NCBI GenBank assembly: GCA_051649785.1
Contig: JBOFHT010000004.1
Span: 1 to 8,527, forward strand
DNA from: JBOFHT01 sp051649785
Lineage (GTDB): Archaea > Methanobacteriota > Methanobacteria > Methanobacteriales > Methanobacteriaceae
DNA: 8,527 nt
Reading direction: 5' to 3'
The position numbers were made by a program, and so were the translations under genes. Each line of letters opens with the position of its first letter. Position 1 is the stretch's first letter. Positions 5,118 to 8,527 of this stretch are shown piece by piece. A model generated the notes under the pieces. It was not told the origin of the DNA. It searched no databases and saw nothing but the letters and a program-made list of their open reading frames with translations.

Positions 5118-5906
5118 ATGCTTTATTTTATAGGGTTAGGATTATTTGATGAAAAAGATATTTCAATTAAAGGATTAGAATCTATTAAGAACTCAGATAT
5201 TGTTTATGCTGAGTTTTTCACTTCTCGTTTATTTGGTTCAAGCTTTGAAGAACTTGAAGCTCTTTGTGAGTGTAAAATAATTGTATTAAATAGGGAAGAA
5301 GTTGAAGAAGAACAAAAGTTTCTAAATGATATTGAAACAAAAGATGTAGCTTTCTTATGTGCCGGTGATCCTTTAATAGCTACTACCCATTCTGATTTTT
5401 TAGTTGAAGCTAAAAAGAAAGGTATTAAAACTCAAGTAATTCATTCATCTTCTATTTTATCTGCAGCTCCCGGAATATCTGGTCTTCAAGCTTATAAATT
5501 TGGTAAAGTTACTACTATTCCTTTTCCCGATGAAAATTTCTTCCCACATTCTCCATATTTAGCTATTAAAAATAATCTTGAAAATGATGCTCATACATTA
5601 GTTCTTTTAGATATTCAAGCTCATAAAGATAGATATATGACTGTTAATCAAGGATTTGATTATCTTTTAAAAATAGGTTTGGATATTAATGATACTACAA
5701 TTAATAAAGAGACTTTAGCTATTGGAATAGCTCATGCTGGAGCTAAAAATCCTATTATTAAAGCAGGTTCTATTAAAAAACTCATTAATGAAGATTTTGG
5801 AAATCCGCTTCATTGTATTATTATTCCTTCTAAGTTGCATATTGTTGAAGCTGAATACTTAGTAGCTATTGCAGGTGCAAATAATAGTATTTTAGAGGAT
5901 ATTTGA
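5118..5906 (+). CDS. dphB: Diphthine synthase DphB (diphthamide biosynthesis methyltransferase)
   Basis: This is an SAM-dependent methyltransferase that methylates the 3-amino-3-carboxypropyl-histidine intermediate on translation elongation factor 2, giving diphthine, the second stage of diphthamide formation in archaea. It belongs to the tetrapyrrole-methylase fold. The N-terminal strand is MLYFIGLGL (1-9). The SAM-binding loops are LCAGDPLIATTHSDF (80-94) and SAAPGISGLQAYKFGK (115-130). The DphB-specific stretch TIPFPDENFFPHSPYLAI (133-150) and the LLDIQ segment (163-167) are present, as is IGIAHAGAKNP (202-212). From the ATG at 5118 the protein has 262 residues, the normal family length. 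The start is set by GGAG at 5107-5110. A small surface-protein gene starts 37 bases after its end and is probably co-transcribed, though no functional link is evident. No missing motif is seen. Confidence 0.97.
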   Translation: MLYFIGLGLFDEKDISIKGLESIKNSDIVYAEFFTSRLFGSSFEELEALCECKIIVLNREEVEEEQKFLNDIETKDVAFLCAGDPLIATTHSDFLVEAKKKGIKTQVIHSSSILSAAPGISGLQAYKFGKVTTIPFPDENFFPHSPYLAIKNNLENDAHTLVLLDIQAHKDRYMTVNQGFDYLLKIGLDINDTTINKETLAIGIAHAGAKNPIIKAGSIKKLINEDFGNPLHCIIIPSKLHIVEAEYLVAIAGANNSILEDI

Positions 5907-5931
5907 TTGATTTTTGGAATTTGGTTAAAAT

Positions 5932-5939
5932 AAGGTGAT
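5932..5939 (+). promoter_or_regulatory. Ribosome binding site AAGGTGAT, supports TTG start at 5943
   Basis: AAGGTGAT is nearly the full complement of the archaeal 16S tail and ends three bases before TTG 5943. The first in-frame ATG lies ten codons further on, inside the hydrophobic anchor, so the rare TTG start is the better choice. Confidence 0.8.
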
Positions 5940-5942
5940 TAT

Positions 5943-6563
5943 TTGAAGATTTCTAGAATTATTTTATTAATTATGTTATGTATGCTTCTTATTGGAGGAT
6001 TAGTATTTGTTTTTGGTGAAAATACAAGGCAAATTAATGATTTAAATTTAACAAGTAATTATAATTACTTAATTCCTCAAGAAGATAATGATTCTGTTGT
6101 TTATACTAATATTTTCAATACAAGTGAGTCTTTTACAGTTAGAAAATCTACAGTGGGTATTATTAATAATTCAACAGTATCTATTGTGGATAATGGCATT
6201 AATTCAATAAAAGATAATTCAATTATAGATACTATTGATAGTTCATTAGGTGGAATTAGTAACTATGTCCCAGATAGTATTTCTAACACCATTTCTAATA
6301 AAATTAATGAAACAATTAATAACACAGTTTCTACAACTTTAAGTGAAAGAAATATCAGGGAAAACTTTAATAATTATATTAAAAATAGTGAAGAGATTAA
6401 ATTAAATAATAATATGACATTATATTATTCTAATTATTCTGTAGGTTCTGTAACTACTCATTATTACTATTTCACGGTTAATGGTAATTATTATGAAATA
6501 TTTTCACTTTTTAAGATGAGTGATGAACTTTTAAATGATTTATTAAAAAATAATAGGGTTTAG
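5943..6563 (+). CDS. Small N-terminally anchored extracellular protein, unknown function
   Basis: I do not recognise a family for this protein of 206 residues. Residues 1-25 are MKISR followed by a strongly hydrophobic helix (IILLIMLCMLLIGGLVFVF) and then GEN, which is an uncleaved membrane anchor or a signal peptide. Cys13 lies inside the helix and is not in a lipobox. The remainder is polar and rich in Asn, Ser, Thr and Ile, with seven N-glycosylation sequons (Asn35, 59, 76, 122, 126, 157 and 164), which fits an exported archaeal protein. A middle segment (85-133) is low-complexity with recurring ISN/IN[ND]T units. The last 50 residues form a Tyr-rich, possibly beta-sheet end (YYSNYSVGSV, THYYYFTVNGNYYEIF). 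It starts with TTG after a strong ribosome site, 36 bases behind dphB, and probably shares its transcript. T runs after the stop (6571-6585) suggest termination. Confidence 0.82.
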   Translation: MKISRIILLIMLCMLLIGGLVFVFGENTRQINDLNLTSNYNYLIPQEDNDSVVYTNIFNTSESFTVRKSTVGIINNSTVSIVDNGINSIKDNSIIDTIDSSLGGISNYVPDSISNTISNKINETINNTVSTTLSERNIRENFNNYIKNSEEIKLNNNMTLYYSNYSVGSVTTHYYYFTVNGNYYEIFSLFKMSDELLNDLLKNNRV

Positions 6564-6570
6564 TATTTGA

Positions 6571-6585
6571 TGTTTTTTTATTTTT
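6571..6585 (+). terminator. T-tract terminator after the 206-residue surface protein gene
   Basis: Seven T, an A and then five T begin eight bases after the stop codon, with another run at 6591-6595. No stem is visible. The placement between an apparent operon end and a gene with its own leader supports termination here. Confidence 0.45.
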
Positions 6586-6713
6586 GTACTATTTTTCATG
6601 CGATTTTGTAAATTATTCATATGTTTTATCAATTAACTTATTCTGATTTATTGTCAACTCAATAACATATTTTTTTAATTATTATATCAATAAATTATAA
6701 TGGGGTTATTAAT

Positions 6714-7751
6714 ATGTTAGACTATGATAGTATTCAAAAGGAATTTGAAGATTATAAAAGAGAAAAGTTAGATGAAATTGACAATTTAAAACTATTTGAA
6801 GATATTATTTTCTTAAAAGAGAATAATATGGAGTTAGTGAATGAAAAACATAAACAAAGACAATTTATATCTGAGATTTGCCATGATGACTATTTAGTAA
6901 AAAATGAGTTTGGTCAAAGAAATAAAACTGTTTGCATTAGAACGCAGCGGAATAGTAGGGGGAAAGTATCTGTAGCTCACTTTCTGCAGATATTATTATA
7001 CTATGTAGGATTGGAATTAAATAAAGAATCTGGAGTTTACATAGATAAAAGAAAATTAGGAATATTTAGCCAATATACTAATAAAAATTATATTAGGTTT
7101 AAAATTAGGCATAAAAACAAATATATTACTTTTGATTTAAATGAAAAAGATAATATTAGCACTATTTTTGACTTGATAGATTATATTAATAGAAAAACAA
7201 TTTATCATCCTCTTAATTGCTTTGTTTTACAGTTTTCCATTACTTTTATTAATAGTTATCTTTTGGAATCTAGATATAGTCATAAAAATATTAAAAACTA
7301 TGAAACTGAAATTAATGAGATTAAAGAAGATCATAAATCTGAAATTGATAATAAAAACTTAGAAATCATAAGGCTAAATAAAAAAATTGATAATTTAGAA
7401 AAACAAAAAGATGAGCTTAAATATAAAATATCTAGTGGTGAAATTGAAGTGGAAGTTGTTGAAGAACTGAAATTAAAAATAGATGACTTGGGAGAGGAAA
7501 ATTCTATTTTAAATGATAAATTAAAAAGAAAATCATTCACAAAATCTATACGCCATGAAGTTTTTAAAAGAGACAATTATATTTGTGTAGAGTGTGGTGC
7601 TAAAAAGTCTGATGATGTAACTTTACATGTGGATCATATTATTCCTTCTTCAAAAGGAGGAAATGATGAATTAGATAATTTACAGACATTATGTCAAGAT
7701 TGTAATACTGCTAAAGGAGATAGGACTTGGAAAGGCGGAAATGAAAACTAA
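6714..7751 (+). CDS. HNH endonuclease with unknown N-terminal domain and central coiled coil
   Basis: The protein has 345 residues. The C-terminal module (275-339) is a canonical HNH nuclease of the Cys-Cys/Cys-Cys zinc-binding type: KRDNYICVECGA with Cys291/Cys294, LHVDHIIPSSKGG with His305, Asp307 and catalytic His308, ELDNLQTLCQDCN with Asn322, Cys327/Cys330 and Asn331, then Lys334-Gly. All metal and catalytic positions expected of the family are present, so it should be an active metal-dependent DNA nuclease. Residues 195-272 form a long charged coiled coil, suggesting a dimer. Residues 1-190 are an alpha/beta region I cannot assign. It may recognise DNA or sense a signal; no ParB, methylase or helicase motif is seen. 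The ATG follows GGGGTTAT (6702-6709). No methyltransferase or integrase is adjacent, so whether it serves restriction, phage defence or a mobile element is open. It is convergent with a dead gene nine bases away. Confidence 0.85.
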   Translation: MLDYDSIQKEFEDYKREKLDEIDNLKLFEDIIFLKENNMELVNEKHKQRQFISEICHDDYLVKNEFGQRNKTVCIRTQRNSRGKVSVAHFLQILLYYVGLELNKESGVYIDKRKLGIFSQYTNKNYIRFKIRHKNKYITFDLNEKDNISTIFDLIDYINRKTIYHPLNCFVLQFSITFINSYLLESRYSHKNIKNYETEINEIKEDHKSEIDNKNLEIIRLNKKIDNLEKQKDELKYKISSGEIEVEVVEELKLKIDDLGEENSILNDKLKRKSFTKSIRHEVFKRDNYICVECGAKKSDDVTLHVDHIIPSSKGGNDELDNLQTLCQDCNTAKGDRTWKGGNEN

Positions 7752-7760
7752 TACTAAAAT

Positions 7761-8321
7761 TTATTCTATTTCTGTTAAGCTTCCAATTACTAGTATTTTT
7801 TCCCTACCCCATACATTTGTAATAAATCCATCATTATTTTTAATTCTACCCATCACTTCTTTCTTTTCAAACAACGAGTAATTAACATCTCTTTTAACTT
7901 CTTTTTCTACTTTAAGTATTTTTTTATAAGTTCATTTTCATATACATCTCTAATTATAAAAACATCAACATCAATTCGATTCGAGCTTTTTTTGTTGCGA
8001 ATGAACCATATATGAATGATATTTCAATGCTGTTCACAGTAGATAATCAATAGCTTTGCAACACCTTCACTTTTTAAAATAGATGTTATTTCACCATATA
8101 TTGGGAATTTTTTTATTTAATTTGCAATATTTTGAATTTCCTTTTCTTTTTGTTGTTAAAAGATTTAATTCTTCTAGATTATTTAATTCCCTGAGCACTG
8201 AATTTATATTTTCATCTATTTCTCGTGAAATTTATCTCATATACAATTCTGAGCTTATATTCATTGTGAAAAGCGTTAATATTTTCACCCTAGTTTTTGA
8301 CGTAAAAAGTTTTTCTAACAT
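7761..8321 (-). pseudogene. Decayed HTH-nucleotidyltransferase (MNT-type) gene
   Basis: On the minus strand the sequence still spells a winged-helix regulator fused to a minimal nucleotidyltransferase, a common archaeal protein of about 190 residues, but in broken pieces. From ATG 8321 it reads MLEKLFTSKTRVKILTLF, and then a TAA (8234-8232) replaces an expected Glu codon just before ISREIDENINSVLRELNN. An extra C (8103-8105) shifts the frame before PIYGEITSILKSEGVAKLL. A shift between 8024 and 8055 precedes the catalytic loop FIYGSFA. A shift at the T run 7987-7993 precedes RIDVDVFIIRDV, which carries the metal-binding Asp-x-Asp. A missing base in the run 7919-7925 precedes KEVKRDVNYSLFEKKEV. 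The last piece ends at TAA 7763-7761. One nonsense change and four frameshifts that sum to zero leave no functional product. A TATA box (8343-8350) 25 bases upstream suggests the gene was once transcribed without a leader. Single-base sequencing errors could explain some changes, but not this number. Confidence 0.85.
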
Positions 8322-8338
8322 TGTATAATTATTATATT

Positions 8339-8527
8339 CAATTTTATAAATAGTTTATACAATTTTAATTTTTTAAGAGTTATTGTTAATGGTACTTTGA
8401 ATATATTATTTATTAATTATTTATACTTATGTATTACTCTATTATCATTATTTTACTAAGTATTGTCTTTTTATCTATATTTAAAAATAGTTAAAATATG
8501 TTTAATTATTTTTTCTACATTTATTTT
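8339..8527. other. Terminal AT-rich stretch
   Basis: Apart from TTTATAAA at 8343-8350, which fits a TATA box for the minus-strand pseudogene, nothing recognisable is seen on either strand. It may hold the promoter of a gene beyond the right edge. Confidence 0.5.

Noticed and set aside
8083..8328. 81-codon plus-strand reading frame
   Set aside because: It is antisense to the HTH part of the minus-strand pseudogene, is Phe/Ser-rich as expected for a complement of coding DNA, and has no ribosome site.

Overview
The window is extremely AT-rich DNA from a methanogenic archaeon, most likely of the order Methanobacteriales (Methanobrevibacter-like). The evidence is a methanopterin-pathway aldolase (mptD), the archaeal diphthamide methyltransferase (dphB), an archaeal histone-fold protein, Asn/Ile-rich surface proteins, archaeal-style TATA boxes and GGAG/GGTGAT ribosome binding sites. 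The genus is inferred from composition and gene style and is not proven.

Layout, left to right. Bases 1-1283 are the C-terminal part of a secreted right-handed beta-helix (adhesin-like) protein whose start lies off the left edge. Bases 1284-2116 are non-coding and hold a 131-bp MITE-like element with imperfect terminal inverted repeats and a 9-bp target duplication, followed by a long imperfect hairpin. mptD (2117-2524) follows. An AT-microsatellite spacer (2525-3107) leads to nadC (3108-3932), which ends in a clear hairpin/T-tract terminator. The next spacer (3933-4388) contains a candidate small structured RNA with its own TATA box and terminator-like hairpin, and then a perfect 9-bp inverted repeat at the promoter/leader of an unusual histone-fold gene (4389-4898). 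dphB (5118-5906) and a small N-terminally anchored extracellular protein (5943-6563) probably form a two-gene unit. An HNH endonuclease with a central coiled coil (6714-7751) is followed, in convergent orientation, by a badly decayed minus-strand gene (7761-8321) for an HTH-nucleotidyltransferase protein. The last 190 bases hold nothing recognisable apart from that pseudogene's TATA box.

Functionally, the core genes are unlinked housekeeping steps: tetrahydromethanopterin synthesis (MptD), NAD synthesis (NadC) and diphthamide modification of EF-2 (DphB). Each has its own promoter region and is separated by long AT-rich spacers. The accessory content is the beta-helix surface protein, the MITE, the HNH nuclease and the dead HTH-nucleotidyltransferase. 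The most unusual intact gene is the histone-fold protein: it has an acidic N-terminal tail, has lost most of the canonical RxTxxxxD signature and carries a C-terminal coiled-coil helix. No CRISPR array, rRNA or tRNA gene was seen, and there is no clear multi-gene undescribed system.
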